From positions 2,604,001 through 2,668,000 of the forward strand of contig OX637398.1 of NCBI GenBank assembly GCA_951799425.1: a stretch of DNA of 64,000 nt, read 5' to 3'. Positions 21,315-32,193 of the stretch are shown here, piece after piece (the stretch's first letter is position 1; every line of letters starts with the position of its first letter). Source of the stretch: Ilex aquifolium. Lineage: Eukaryota; Streptophyta; Magnoliopsida; Aquifoliales; Aquifoliaceae. The position numbers and the translations under genes were made by a program. The notes under the pieces were generated by a model. That model worked only from the letters and a program-made list of their open reading frames with translations. It was not told where the DNA came from and ran no database searches.

Positions 21315-23342
21315 TGTAACACCCCAAAATCCTCCTTAGACAGCATTATTATTTAAAATCATTCACATCATGAGAGCAACTAATAAGATCCATAATTAAA
21401 GAAAATTTCATTCATCATCCATAATATTTACAACATAATCCCAAAAGAATAAGTCAAACCATGACCATTACATCCCAAAAATCAACTATTAATTTGCAGC
21501 GGAATAACAAAAATATTAATATGAGCAATATTCTCAAAAACAATCTGCTAGTCTAGAACGTAAAAAGAACAATCCTAGATAGTTCCCTCTGGATCTACAT
21601 GTCCATCAACTTGAGCTTCCCAAAGCACCTGCTCGTCAACTCCGAGCTCTTCTTCTAAACTATAATCTGAAAATATATTATTTGTAGGGGGTGTGCACTA
21701 AGCTCTGTAGCAACATCCTCCCAAACTCGAACAAGGTTTAGAAAGATATAAAATAAGTCGGTCTCGTTTCACAAATATCATATATATAACTTTTGAAGGA
21801 AAATCATGACATTTTAATAGATCTCTAGTTTACGAACAACAATAAAGTTAAACGAAGAGGTGAAACCAATTACCCACATGGAGCCATACAATTTCCCAAA
21901 AGTAAATCAATAACTCACACATGATATAATATTGTTCTCTTTGGCATGAGCATCCTTACCAGGAACCTCTCACCCTCAATATCTTGTTTCTTTGGCATGA
22001 GCATCCTTACAAGGAACCTCTCACCCTCAAGATTTGGTTTCTCAAGCATCCTTACAAGGAACCTCTCACCCTCAATGTCTTGTTTCTTTGGTATGAGCAT
22101 TCTTACAAGGAACCTCTCACCCTCAAGATTTGGTTTCTCAAGCATCCTTACAAGGAATCTCTCACCCGAAAGGTCTTGTTTCTTTGACATGAGCATCCTT
22201 ACAAGGAACCTCTCACTCATGTTCATCAAAACAATCATACAAGAAATACAATATCCACAATTTCTCAAAAACAACAAGTCATTCCCAAAAATCCCCAAAT
22301 TTCTCATAAAGTAGCACAATAGAGATAATGTGAGAAAATATATAAGAGATCCTCATAAATATCATTTTGTGGTTCAATTTCAAGCACTAAAGTTTTTGAA
22401 TTCAAGAATCAAGGAAAAATCAAGAGAAAAACCCATTTTCCTTGAGAACTAGGGTTTGAGACAAAGAAAAGAGTTTTAATGGTGATTCCACCATAGCATT
22501 GTTTAAAACATGACCACATTTGCATAAATATCAAGAATCAACAATTTTATAGCAAGAATATAAGATTTAGAGTCAAAAGAATGTATATATATGTATGCCC
22601 TAGTCTCAATGCAAGAGAATGGAAGAAAACCCCTACCTTCTTCTTCCTTAGTATTCTTGAAAAACTTAAACTTTTGATCCTCTTCAATGTGTAAATCCTC
22701 CATTGATCTTGTGTTTTCCCCTTCTTTCCTCCTCTCTAAGTCTTCCTAGGGTTAGAAATGTTGAAATGATGCAAAGAGAGGCGTACTTATGTATTTACAG
22801 GGTGAGAAATGGTCTCATGTGCGCGATTTCTGAAACCCAGATTCGTAACTCACATTCGAACGTCATTGGCGTTCGAACGGTTGTTGATCCCAGTACTTTT
22901 GTTTTTCCATCAGACAAGAGTACTGGAACGCACTTTCGTTCGAACGTTTATTCCCGTTCGAACGGAATTCCTGTCTCTGCTGCAACTTCCAGTGAAGTTT
23001 TGGCCTAATTAGAGATTGATTTGGAAATTTTTTTTCAAATACACTTTTGTAGCCCTGGAAGTCTACTATCTACTGTCAAAATTTTAGATCAAACGGATAT
23101 CAGGATAAAAAGTTATGATCCAAATACTTGACAGTGTCCAAAATCCATCTTACCCAACTATCTTTAAAATGCGATTTCACTCCGAAATATTTCCAACTTT
23201 CTACAACATACCCTATAACCTCCCCTAACATTTTTATTTTTACTTTTATCCTCTACATAGTTCATGCATACATTATTACATATATTAGCATTTCAAAACA
23301 TAACTATATTACTATATAAAGATATGAATGTGGGGGTTTACA
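21315..23342 (+). mobile_element. 2.0-kb solo LTR, 5-bp target duplication AGTGT
   Basis: This 2028-bp sequence begins TGTAACACCCCAAAAT and ends GTGGGGGTTTACA, so it has inverted TGTAA...TTACA termini. Perfect direct repeats AGTGT lie at 21310-21314 and 23343-23347. Size and termini fit a Ty3-gypsy chromovirus-like LTR. The orientation is a guess. It contains a tandem repeat (21946-22220) and three CGTTCGAACG palindromes. It interrupts sequence abutting a gypsy gag relic, so it is younger than that relic. Confidence 0.85.
21946..22220. repeat. Tandem repeat with alternating 51- and 45-bp units
   Basis: A shared core, AGCATCCTTACAAGGAACCT, recurs six times. Intervals alternate between about 51 bp (ending with TCTTGTTTCTTTGGCAT) and about 45 bp (ending with GATTTGGTTTCTCA), a 96-bp higher-order period. 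All three minus-strand spacings are multiples of 3, so a repetitive frame (GERFLVRML...) stays open. It lies within an LTR and I do not regard it as a protein gene. Confidence 0.85.
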
Positions 23343-24311
23343 AGTGTGCCTGGAGAGCTTCTTCGTTGAAACGAGCGAGGTAGTTCCTAAGGTTTTCATC
23401 CCTGTCCTGCTTGATGGTGAGCAGGTGGGTAATAGGTTTCTGATGCCGGCGTCCCCCAATAAAGTGGGAGACAAAAGACTTGCTTAACTCCGCGAAGGAG
23501 TGACTTGAGGAGGGTTAGATCTTTGCGAATCATTAACGAGCAGACCCTTCAAGGTGGTAAGGATGGCTCTACACATAATCTCTTCAGGCACGTTGTGGAG
23601 TTGCATGAGAGATTTGTATGTGTCAAGATGGTCGAGGGGGTCTTTGGTACCTTCGAAGATCTAGATGGTAGGCATCTTGAACTTCGAGGGTAGGAGATAA
23701 TTAACTATATCATCAACGAAGGGTGTATCAGTGCGTCTTACCAGGTAGTCCACCGTCTCAGATGCCTGTGCCTTGATGGCGTTGAGGGCATCACCGAGTT
23801 AGTTTTGCACCTCTCTGATCTTCTCGTCTCATTGGTTGGGGACATCTTCCATTGGTTGGTGGTATTGACTTCCATGATCGCCATACTGGCTCTTTCATTC
23901 GTCCTCGTGCGCATGTACATGAGGAGGGGGAGCATGTGAGCTTCCTGCGCGCTGAGGAGGGACTGCTGGGCAAGGAGCACCTTGGTGTTGTCCAAGGACA
24001 TTTTGGCGAGGTGTCCCCTGATGGGGGGCTGCATGGTGCCCGTAGTGGAGAGGTTGATGCGCCTCTCCTGGTGGAGGGAGTGGTAGTCCTCCTACGGATT
24101 GAGGGACAATGCCACCCTAGACGAGCATCAACTGAATGATTTGCTGGTTCTGTTTTACCAGCGACTGCATGGTTTGTAAAAGTTGTTGCCCGACGACGGG
24201 AGTCATCGTAGCGGATGGTTCCGAGGGTGCGAGGGAAGGCGGAGCCTCCTCCCAGGGGGTCGGGTTGTTGTCTCCCGGTTGTTGACTTATCGACCTGGTT
24301 GTGATTGCCAT
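23343..24311 (-). pseudogene. Ty3-gypsy gag relic
   Basis: On the minus strand a gag frame starts at 24311 (MAITTRSISQQPG) and continues, with several stops and frame changes, into the conserved retrotransposon gag domain: [34 protein letters not shown], then RNYLARFNEEAL near 23350. The gag is cut at its 3' side close to the solo LTR. Upstream in element orientation lie GTTTGGCACCGTCTGTGGG, the usual primer-binding-site leader, and an LTR. The protein is dead. Confidence 0.85.
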
Positions 24312-24363
24312 AGAATAGCAAGGTAGTAGAACACTTAGTCGGTTCCCACAGACGGTGCCAAAC

Positions 24364-24900
24364 TGATGATGCACAAATTAGTTTCGTGCAAAATCAACAG
24401 TCGAGTATGTGAAGGGGTGCAATTAATAAACAATAATGACAGATTAATGGAAAAACAGTAAATATAGAGTCAACGTAAAGATATATAGTGGTTTGGTCCG
24501 GGTGACCTACTCCACTCTCGAGAAACGACAGTGGTGGTCGGGAGGTATTTATTGATGAATAAAGTAACTGGTAGAATTACAGTAGCAATGGGAGAGAAAT
24601 TTGATGTAGAGAGGCAACACTCTAGGTGTAGTATGTGTTGGAGTCTCAAGGTGTAGAAGTCTCCAAATGTGATGTCTAGATGTTGCGAGGTCTCAAGGTC
24701 ATGCCCTTTATGTGGAGAGGACTTACATTATATAGATTTAATGAGACGGTGACATGAGGGAGATGACTTTTACTATTTTAGTAAGCACAGTTATGGTAGG
24801 ATTAGATCTCCGTGCGTATCCCGATATTCACTTTTTACTTGACTTGTGCCTCTTTGATTTATTGGGTCTAGCCCAGTTGATTTTGAGCTCATCATTTACA
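24364..24900 (-). mobile_element. 5' LTR of the gypsy relic
   Basis: In element orientation it runs TGTAAATGATGAGCTC ... TTTGTGCATCATCA, then directly the leader and gag. Its inner end matches the solo LTRs at 17611 and 30856. The outer boundary at 24900 is set by the TG start and is less certain. The 3' LTR of this element was not found in the window. Confidence 0.75.
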
Positions 24901-26013
24901 ATAATATTTCATGACATCTCCAAATTACAATACACAACAACCCCATTGGGGCAGATAATTGTATATTATAATTTAAAGACCATCTCGTAACAAAAGTATA
25001 AGAAAAATCTACAAATTTCAATGAATAAACCACTTTAGTGGCAACCATCCATCTTAACTTATATAATTTCACACAACTGGATATTATAATAAATTGTTCA
25101 TAATTAAATATCACGTGATCAATCAATATGAGGTACTAATTAATATGTATTTCTTTAGATCACTCATCATCAATTGTTGCATTCAAGTTTCAATTCTATT
25201 TTTACTATTAAAATTAAGTAATTTAAATTCAAATTTATCAACATTTAATAAATAATATATAAAAAAATATTTTATCGTATAAATCACTAGGGATTAAAAT
25301 TAGAATTTTACAAACATTATCTACAAATTAAGGCAATTCAATCAAAATTACATCAATATGAGAAAATAATTTGTATGAATAAAACATTCGTCTATTCGTC
25401 GATAAGATCTATAAAAAAAAATTAATAAAAAATAAAAATTATTAAGTTGACCGAATATAACATAATCAAATAAAATAAATTTAACGCATGTGTACTGCCT
25501 TAAAAGTCCCAATAGTACAACGTGCAAGACAAGTTGTCTTGGGTACGCCGCCACATATGACTTGAAGGCTTCTCACAGTTGTTCAACATTGTTGGCTGAG
25601 TATTCAATTCTTGACCAAATAGGGTGTGTGAGGGGTTATATGGACTATATGTCACTCCGGCCTTAAGTAGAAGTAGAAGTGTCGTAATTGTTCTCTCGTA
25701 AAAAAGAAAAAAAAAAAAAAAATCTTGACCAAATAAGTTGTTGGTCCACTCCACAGTCTTTTTTTTTTAATTTTTTCTTCTTGGAAGTCATATATATACG
25801 TCATATAGAATATGATGTGACCATCTTCTCTTGAGTTTGATGTAACCAATTCTTGGTAATTATCTATCACAGCCTAGTTTGCCGTAACTTCTATTCGATG
25901 CATCTTGAATGGTGACAAAAAATTGAACGTCAAGTCCGATAAAAATTAATAATTTAATTATACATAAATTTTATTAGATTTTAAATTCATATATGATAGA
26001 CTCTTATATCACG
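24901..26013. other. Gene-free stretch between LTRs
   Basis: AT-rich sequence with no credible gene. A homopurine/A-run lies at about 25706-25720. If the copia-like LTR pair bounds one element, this is its internal remnant. No polyprotein motif survives. Confidence 0.4.
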
Positions 26014-26392
26014 TGTAAGAATTTTAATAATTCGTATATAAAATTTAAAACACTTAAATCCAAGATTTAGATCATATACAGATTTAAAACATACTTGTAT
26101 GAGTCACGATATTTGATTTCTGGATTTATAAGCTAAATTAAGGTAATGAAGTGGAGAGGGGACCTAACTTGCTATTTATAATGAATCTAATAGGCTCTCC
26201 CATTATGGGTCACAATTAGATTAAGGTTTACACTTAACCGCCTTAGTCATATTAATTAAAAAGATGTAAATAAACTCATCAAAATAGATCACTTAATAAT
26301 ATTAAACTCATCTTATTGGACCATAAATTTAATCTATTTTTCACAAATTAAAAATTAACTCTCAGAATTCTAATATCAAAAAAATTCCAACA
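26014..26392 (+). mobile_element. Copia-like LTR, right member of a pair
   Basis: A 379-bp sequence TGTAAGAATTTTAATAATTC ... AAATTCCAACA. It matches 18920-19387 in order and orientation over nearly the whole length, with small deletions. It lacks the TTCTCCCACTTGG that follows the left copy, as expected for a right-hand LTR followed by flanking DNA. Confidence 0.6.
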
Positions 26393-26594
26393 ACGAAAGG
26401 TTTGGATTTGTCAATTTCCTCACGGCTCTTAAAGCAGGTAATGCCAATTTCCTCACGGCTCTGTTCAGTGTTTCTAGTTTCTACAAGGTAGACTATAAAG
26501 ACTAAAGAATAAACACTAAAGACTAAACACTAAGAAGACTTTCTGTTCATTAATGCAAAGTTTATTCCTTCAAACGTGGATTCATCTTCTACCT

Positions 26595-27310
26595 CTCCTT
26601 AGAGCGTTGGTGTCACGGAGCCACTTTATGCCGGGGCACATTTCCACTTTTAAATTTTTTTTTCTAAAATTACTTATATATATTTTTAATATATTAAATT
26701 GTGCCCAATACGTCATACATGAACTAATAGACATGGGTGGAGCCACCTTATGCCCAGGGGAGGCACATGCCCACTCTCAATTTTTTTTTTTAAATAAATT
26801 ACTTATATATATTTTAAGTATTTTTTTAATGTATTAAATTGTGTCCACCTTATTTTTTAGCTAAAATTATAAAAGACATGATATATTCATGAGTTTACTT
26901 ATAATTTAGACATTTATTTTAGTAATTATAACCGACATGATAGAAAATATATTTTATTGTGTAATCGAAAAATGATAAATAACTAAGTGATAATATGACT
27001 GTAGATATAAATAATAATAAAGTTAATGCAAGACTTTTAACGTATAAAAATTTATCGGAGTCAATTTTAAATAGTTTTAATTAGCCTTTATTTGGTAAAA
27101 ATATATAATTAGTCTTTTTTTTTTGTCATTTGTATCTACTATGCTTAGCAATTTTAGTCTTTTAAGTTGAATGAACTTTTAAAAATTAAATAGAATATAA
27201 TTAAATATAAATACATTATTCTATTTTTATCATATACAAGAAAAAAATTAAATTTATTAAAATATACAGTGTTCACCCTAAAATAATTTTCTGACTCCGT
27301 TCCTGGTCAC
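26595..27310. repeat. GTGGAGCCAC-type dispersed repeat, partly duplicated
   Basis: Two diverged copies of a segment (about 26600-26715 and 26735-26850) share a layout of GGAGCCAC..TTATGCC..GG..GGCACAT, a T-run, TACTTATATATATTT and TATTAAATTGTG. A reverse-complement relative of the head lies at about 3735-3790. This is likely a decayed hAT-like repeat family. No gene. Confidence 0.45.
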
Positions 27311-27583
27311 CATAGAAGTCTGGAACTGGACCTGTGACTTAACCCAAAAATCAACGACCCCTCAGTGACTTCCCAAGTACCATAGATTTCTCATTCACAC
27401 CATCGTCGATTAGCCGTATGGCCTGTATCCGATTCAAGAGATCCAAATATTACTTTATGGTAGAGATTTAAAAGAGGTCGAGACACGTGGTGAATGGTAA
27501 CGTCCTCAAACAAGTAAATAGATGAGATGAAAGGACTCAAGCAGCCTATTAATCGATGATGAAGCAAAACCAAAAGATCCCCG

Positions 27584-27593
27584 CTATAAATAG
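27584..27593 (+). promoter_or_regulatory. TATA box of AVT1I-like gene B
   Basis: CTATAAATAG lies 98 bp before the ATG. The surrounding sequence (GATCCCCGCTATAAATAGAG) is almost identical to the minus-strand promoter of broken copy C, and resembles copy A. Confidence 0.75.
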
Positions 27594-27681
27594 AGATACC
27601 AGGCTAGCACAAAGGCATAGTTTATCCTACGCATCTTCCAAAGCCTAGTCCACTAGTTTGGGACTCTCCTCTTCGTCTACA

Positions 27682-29202
27682 ATGGAGACAAAAGCACAGG
27701 ATGGGAATTCTGTTACCCTACCCCTCCCGTCTGGCAACTATGAACAGCAGACCAAGCTTGGGGTGGAGGAAGTTGAGGGAGGGCCAAAGTCTGTTACAGG
27801 CACCGCCACCTTCTTCCAGACCTGTTTTAATGGTGTCAACGCTCTATCAGGTTCTTCCTCTTCATCTTTCACTGTTATTTTGTTCTTTCTGCAATAATTT
27901 CAAGTGTATATGTTTGTTATTTTGTTCTTTAAAACAGGTTGTGTGGATTACTTTGATGTCCTATCTTACAGAATCTGCCTTTGATTGGTTTTTTAGGATT
28001 CGGAATATTGTCAATGCCATATGCATTAGCATCAGGAGGGTGGTTGAGTTTGATACTTCTTATTATTATTGCAATCGCAGCCTTCTACACAGCGTTGTTA
28101 ATACAAAGATGTATGGATGCGGATCAAAGTATAAGAAACTATCCTGATATTGTCGAGCGTGCATTCGGTACAAAAGGAAGAATGTTTGCATCCATTGTCA
28201 TGAATGTTGAACTCTTCTTGATTGTGACGAGTTTCCTAATTGTAGAAGGGGATAATTTGGTTAAAATATTTCCAGACATGGGAATCGAAATAGGTGGGCT
28301 TAGAATTCGTGGAAGAGTTTGCTTTGTGATAATTGTAGGCCTCATTATACTTCCTACTGTTTGGTTAAAAAACCTGAGCATTCTCTCATATATCTCTGCC
28401 ACTGGAGTTTTTGCTTCTCTCATAATCCTTGGCTCAGTTTTTTGGGTTGGAGCATTTGATGGCATTGGATTTCATGAAAGGGGAACTCTGCTGAATTGGA
28501 AGGGATTACCTACTGCTGTTAGCTTATACTCGTTCTGTTATTGTGCTCATCCAGTATTTCCCTCCATCTACACTTCTATGAAGAAGCCAAGACTCTTCTC
28601 TAAGGTGAAGGAAGTTCTTTGAATCACCGAAATTTCTTTGGTAGTTTACATTACTGATTGTCACTTGATGTTCTTCAATGCAGGTCTTGCTCATATCTTT
28701 TGTCTTATGTACCATTATCTATGCATCAATGGCAATATTTGGGTACTTGATGTTTGGTCCAAAAGTAAATTCACAGATTACATTAAACCTTCCAACCCAT
28801 AAAATTAGCTCAAGAGTGGCAATTTATACCACCCTGATCAATCCCATAGCAAAATATGCACTGATGGTGACACCAATTCTCAATTCTATTGAACCTCCGT
28901 TGAGGTCTTACTGCAACATAAGACCCCTGAGATATGTGATCAGCACTATCTTGGTTATCAGCACCATCATTGTAGCCCTGACCATCCCCTTTTTCGGGGA
29001 TCTCTTGTCACTTGTTGGAGCACTTCTAAGTGTCGCTCTTTCAACTTTATTTCCATGCTTGTGCTATCTGAAGATTTCCGGAACTTATCAGAAACTTAGT
29101 TTTAAAGTAGTGATTATAGGGGGAATTCTGGTGATGGGCGTTTTGATTGGAATCTTTGGTACTTACACATCTTTAAGAGATATAATAAAGCAGAAGCTGT
29201 AA
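27682..29202 (+). CDS. AVT1I-like vacuolar amino acid transporter, copy B (3 exons)
   Basis: Exons 27682-27850, 27997-28604 and 28684-29202 join in frame with GT-AG introns to give 431 residues. Exons 1 and 2 have exactly the lengths of copy A (169 and 608 nt). The product is an Aa_trans/AVT1-type multi-pass transporter with the same motif series: TFFQTCFNGVNALSG, GFGILSMPYALASGGW, FCYCAHPVFPS, YLMFGPK, INPIAKYALMVTP. Substitutions relative to copy A are scattered and mostly conservative, so both look under constraint. Intron 1 is only 146 bp. The gene is likely functional, and amino acid specificity is unknown. It converges on a truncated PPR copy at 30.9 kb. Confidence 0.93.
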
Positions 29203-30235
29203 ATTTTTTTCTTTGTTCATTAGGGAATATCAGTATGTAGGGGATGCCTAGTGTAATCCACTGCGTTGTTTTGTTTTTTTTTATTGTACCAATCTGCAAA
29301 AGTTGAAAACCCAATAGTGGAAATCAAATGAATATTGCCTAGAGTTGTTGAAAAATGGAATCGACTGTGTTAGCAAGATCTAATTGTTCATTTTACAGCA
29401 ATCTTAATTTGTTATTTCAGCTTGCTAAAAGCATTGGATACAACAAATTTCGTGTCAGAAATTTGACAAGAGATCTATCATGCAAGTGTAATCAGTGTCT
29501 AAGTTTTATTATGATTTCTTTTGTTCTAAATTTTAGCTTTAGTTTCCAGGAATCCCTATCCTCTTTAGGCTTTAGTAATATCTGGTGTTTCTCAGTTTGC
29601 CTCTCAATAATATTTCAGTTTTTGTAGGCAAATGAAAAAATTATGGAGCACTCTGTTTAAATAAATGGCCTGACTCTTTGTAGGTTCTCCTTTCTCAATT
29701 TTCAATGTTGAAGTCGCAGAATTTTTTATTTTTTGATGCCAATATCCTGGAAAATATGTTTTCAATGCTCAGATTTCAAGCGGATAAGGATTAAGGTGTC
29801 ACAACAAAAGGTGCTGTTATTATCAGCTAATTTTGAAGTTGCCTGGGATCCACTGTGTTTTTTGCAGACCTATTATTTTATTTTTCATTTTTTTGGCGAA
29901 AACGGAAACACTTGTTATGTTATTATAAACTAGAATAACATAACCATATGAATAATCAAAGAAAAAGAGAGAAAACTTATTTAAATGCATACTACACACA
30001 AAAAGGAATCAATTCTATTTTGCCAGGATGCAGAAGCCAAGACAAAAAGGAATCAATTCTACTTTGCGAGATGCCCGGGATGCAGAAGCCAAGACAAAAA
30101 GAAATCAATTCTATTTTGCTAGATGCTCAGGATGCAGAAGCCAAGAGTCACATGAGAAAGCCATATCCTTAAATAAAGGGAGAATTAGTGTATTCGTAAA
30201 AGTATTTTGTAGGGGAAGAGGCAAAGTAGTAAACA
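29203..30235 (+). repeat. Duplicated 3' flank of AVT1I-like gene B (matches 60332-61302)
   Basis: The flank matches the flank of copy C almost continuously, for example GATTTCAAGCGGA..., GGTGCTGTTATTATCAGCTA and the GTCACATGAGAAA word. It is non-coding. Near 30003-30152 a unit of about 50 bp, ending GATGCAGAAGCCAAGA, occurs three times where copy C has one. The frames at 29733, 29948 and 30028 fall in this flank and are not genes. Confidence 0.8.
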
Positions 30236-30856
30236 TGTAGATTGATGGGTCAAGTCCAAGGGCCAACCCACGTTGTGAGCCCAGTTTAAATTAAGAGTCC
30301 AACTTAAAGAGATCTAGTAAATTCAGCTCAAAAGAGTTTATGCCCGGTCAAGCTCATCAGGGTTTGAGGAGCTACATCACCAAGGGAGTAAGCAGTGTCA
30401 TCCAAGAGCCTCATCCACGCCGCCTTGAAAATAGTCAACCACCACGTTATCTTTTGACCGGATCTTATGGAGAGCATCGAAACTGCCCATCCGTTGAGAA
30501 GATGGCACCAGCTTCACCAGATTTACCACTTAGTTACTGATAAGTCGCCTCAATCTGTTAGGAGGACGACTATAAATTGTAAGTTCTGCCAACACTTGAG
30601 GGGCATATCACACAATGGCACACATTGCTATCACTCTTCTCTCTATCTAATAGTTTGTATCTCCATGCTCTCCCAACACCCATCGAAGTAATAAAATATT
30701 CAGGCGACCCCAGCCCTTCAAAGTGGATGTAGGTCACGTTGATCGAACCACTATAAATCTTTGTCTCATCTAGTTTATTATCTTTCTCCACTTTATTATT
30801 ACATTTATTACAGATCACTTGACAATTGATGTGCAAAATCAATTTGTACATCATCG
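30236..30856 (+). mobile_element. Solo LTR (gypsy type) inserted after the B/C duplication
   Basis: A 621-bp LTR starts about TGTAGATTGATGGGTC and ends AATTTGTACATCATCG. It is related to the minus-strand LTRs at 17611-18220 and 24364-24900. Block C has no insertion here (GTAAACATGGTGATTACTC at about 61292-61310), so this copy arrived after the duplication. The target duplication is not clear, probably mutated. Confidence 0.75.
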
Positions 30857-31060
30857 TTGATTACTCATAGTTAACCATCTTCATATGCAAATTCAATATA
30901 TCTTGTAAGAGGAAGATACCCTCACAATTAACTTGATAATCTTCTCTGGAAAAGAACCTACGGATGGATTCCCTTACCTTAATAAGGCTCTCCCCAGCCA
31001 TCTTCTTCAAGCCTCTGTCGCTTATATTGCTGCTCACAATTGCTGCTTTGTGCCTCTCTA
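30857..31060 (-). pseudogene. Truncated copy of the PPR gene 3' end
   Basis: The minus strand matches the last part of the intact PPR gene at 61307-61500. Shared sequence includes the stop region (TACTCATAGTTAA), the KKMAGES-coding part (CTCCCCAGCCATCTTCTTC) and CTCTGTCGCTTAT. Similarity ends near 31060. It lacks the rest of the gene and a promoter, so it is a relic carried along with AVT1I-like copy B. Confidence 0.85.
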
Positions 31061-31948
31061 CAAGACTTGGGCAGTCTATAGGGCAGCTTAGTCTGCCCGA
31101 GTACCTGTGTTAGAGGGTGACTCAAGGCAATTTAAGGCTTAAACAAAGAATTATGCATTAAACAACAAATTGACAATAGAGTTATGCATTAAACAAAAAA
31201 ATTGGTCGAAATGCGAGTTAGAGTACAAACACGAACACAAAGCCTTTCGGCAAAACACTGGATTAGCAACACTCGACAGTGGAATTCCCATAACACAATT
31301 TAAATAATCTTCTTTCCTCTCCCATTCTCGGCAGAGGGGCAGCTCATCATCAAATGCTGAGTGAAAATGAGGCTAATGATACACGCATACATAACGCCAT
31401 ACACATGATTATGCAACTGGTCGTAAATCAAATTCAACTAGTCTGCAACTGGTCGTAAATCAAATTCAACTAGTCTGCAACAGATCTAAATTAACCGACC
31501 GTGCAGAACCATTTCCGGACGTTGAAATTACGGGCTAAACTAAACTAATTGCATTCAGGATGTTGTGATGTGATCCATTTCCTTTCCTTTCTTTTCAAGG
31601 TCAATCTGCGCAGCAAAACTGACCATGAAGAAATATTAACTGACAAATGGCCAATATATCTACACAACACACACACTCTCATAACATTCTCAAAATTAGG
31701 GGTTCCACAATATTCTCTCTAGCAATATTGATTTTTTCCATCTTATCTTTATGCAGGGGATCGAACCTTGTACCTCTCGCGTGCAAATCTAGCGCTTTAG
31801 CATTTGAGCTACATCTCTCTCTATGATATTTAGTTATAGAAATTAGAATAGATGACAAAATTAGTGGAAGGGGGATAAGTGGTATTACCAGAACCTCAAG
31901 GGCATCATTGAAAACAATACACATTTATGTAACCTACATAAAGTTAAA
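31061..31948. other. Gene-free stretch with a 32-bp tandem duplication and a tRNA-like site
   Basis: No protein gene seen. It holds a perfect 32-bp tandem duplication at 31413-31444 and 31445-31476 (starting GCAACTGGTCGTAAATC), and a tRNA-Ala-like sequence near 31750-31820, listed separately. Confidence 0.6.
31750..31820 (-). pseudogene. tRNA-Ala(UGC)-like pseudogene or SINE head
   Basis: On the minus strand it reads GATGTAGCTCAAATGCTAAA, then an anticodon arm with TTTGCAC in the loop, then AGGTACAAGGTTCGATCCCC. Box A and box B are both good and the order matches plant tRNA-Ala with a UGC anticodon. The acceptor stem does not pair, and the anticodon stem has two mismatches. It is therefore a tRNA pseudogene or the head of a tRNA-derived retroposon, not a working tRNA. 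Confidence 0.6.
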
Positions 31949-31956
31949 GCCACGTT

Positions 31957-32123
31957 CAAGGATCAAAATGTCTTGTCGAAACGTTCGAAATGTTCGAAAC
32001 GTTTCAGAATTTTAACACACCGACACGAAACATGCGTTGAATCCCAAAATTTCAAAGTTTCGGTCGAAACGTCACTGTGTCAGACCGTTTCGGTCGAAAC
32101 AGTTCGAAACACGACTGTGCTAC

Positions 32124-32193
<70 letters not shown>

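Noticed and set aside
21946-22220. CRISPR-like alternation of repeats and spacers
   Set aside because: This is a plant nuclear LTR. The 'spacers' are just two repeated sequences, so it is an ordinary tandem repeat.
21915-22319. 134-codon repetitive frame (GERFLVRML units)
   Set aside because: It lies in a tandem repeat inside an LTR, with no domain and no conservation evidence. Kept only as a repeat and a finding.
23852-24139. 95-codon plus-strand frame
   Set aside because: Antisense of the gypsy gag relic.
31679-31924. Minus-strand frame with ERCSSNAKALDL
   Set aside because: Common artefact of translating a tRNA-like sequence.
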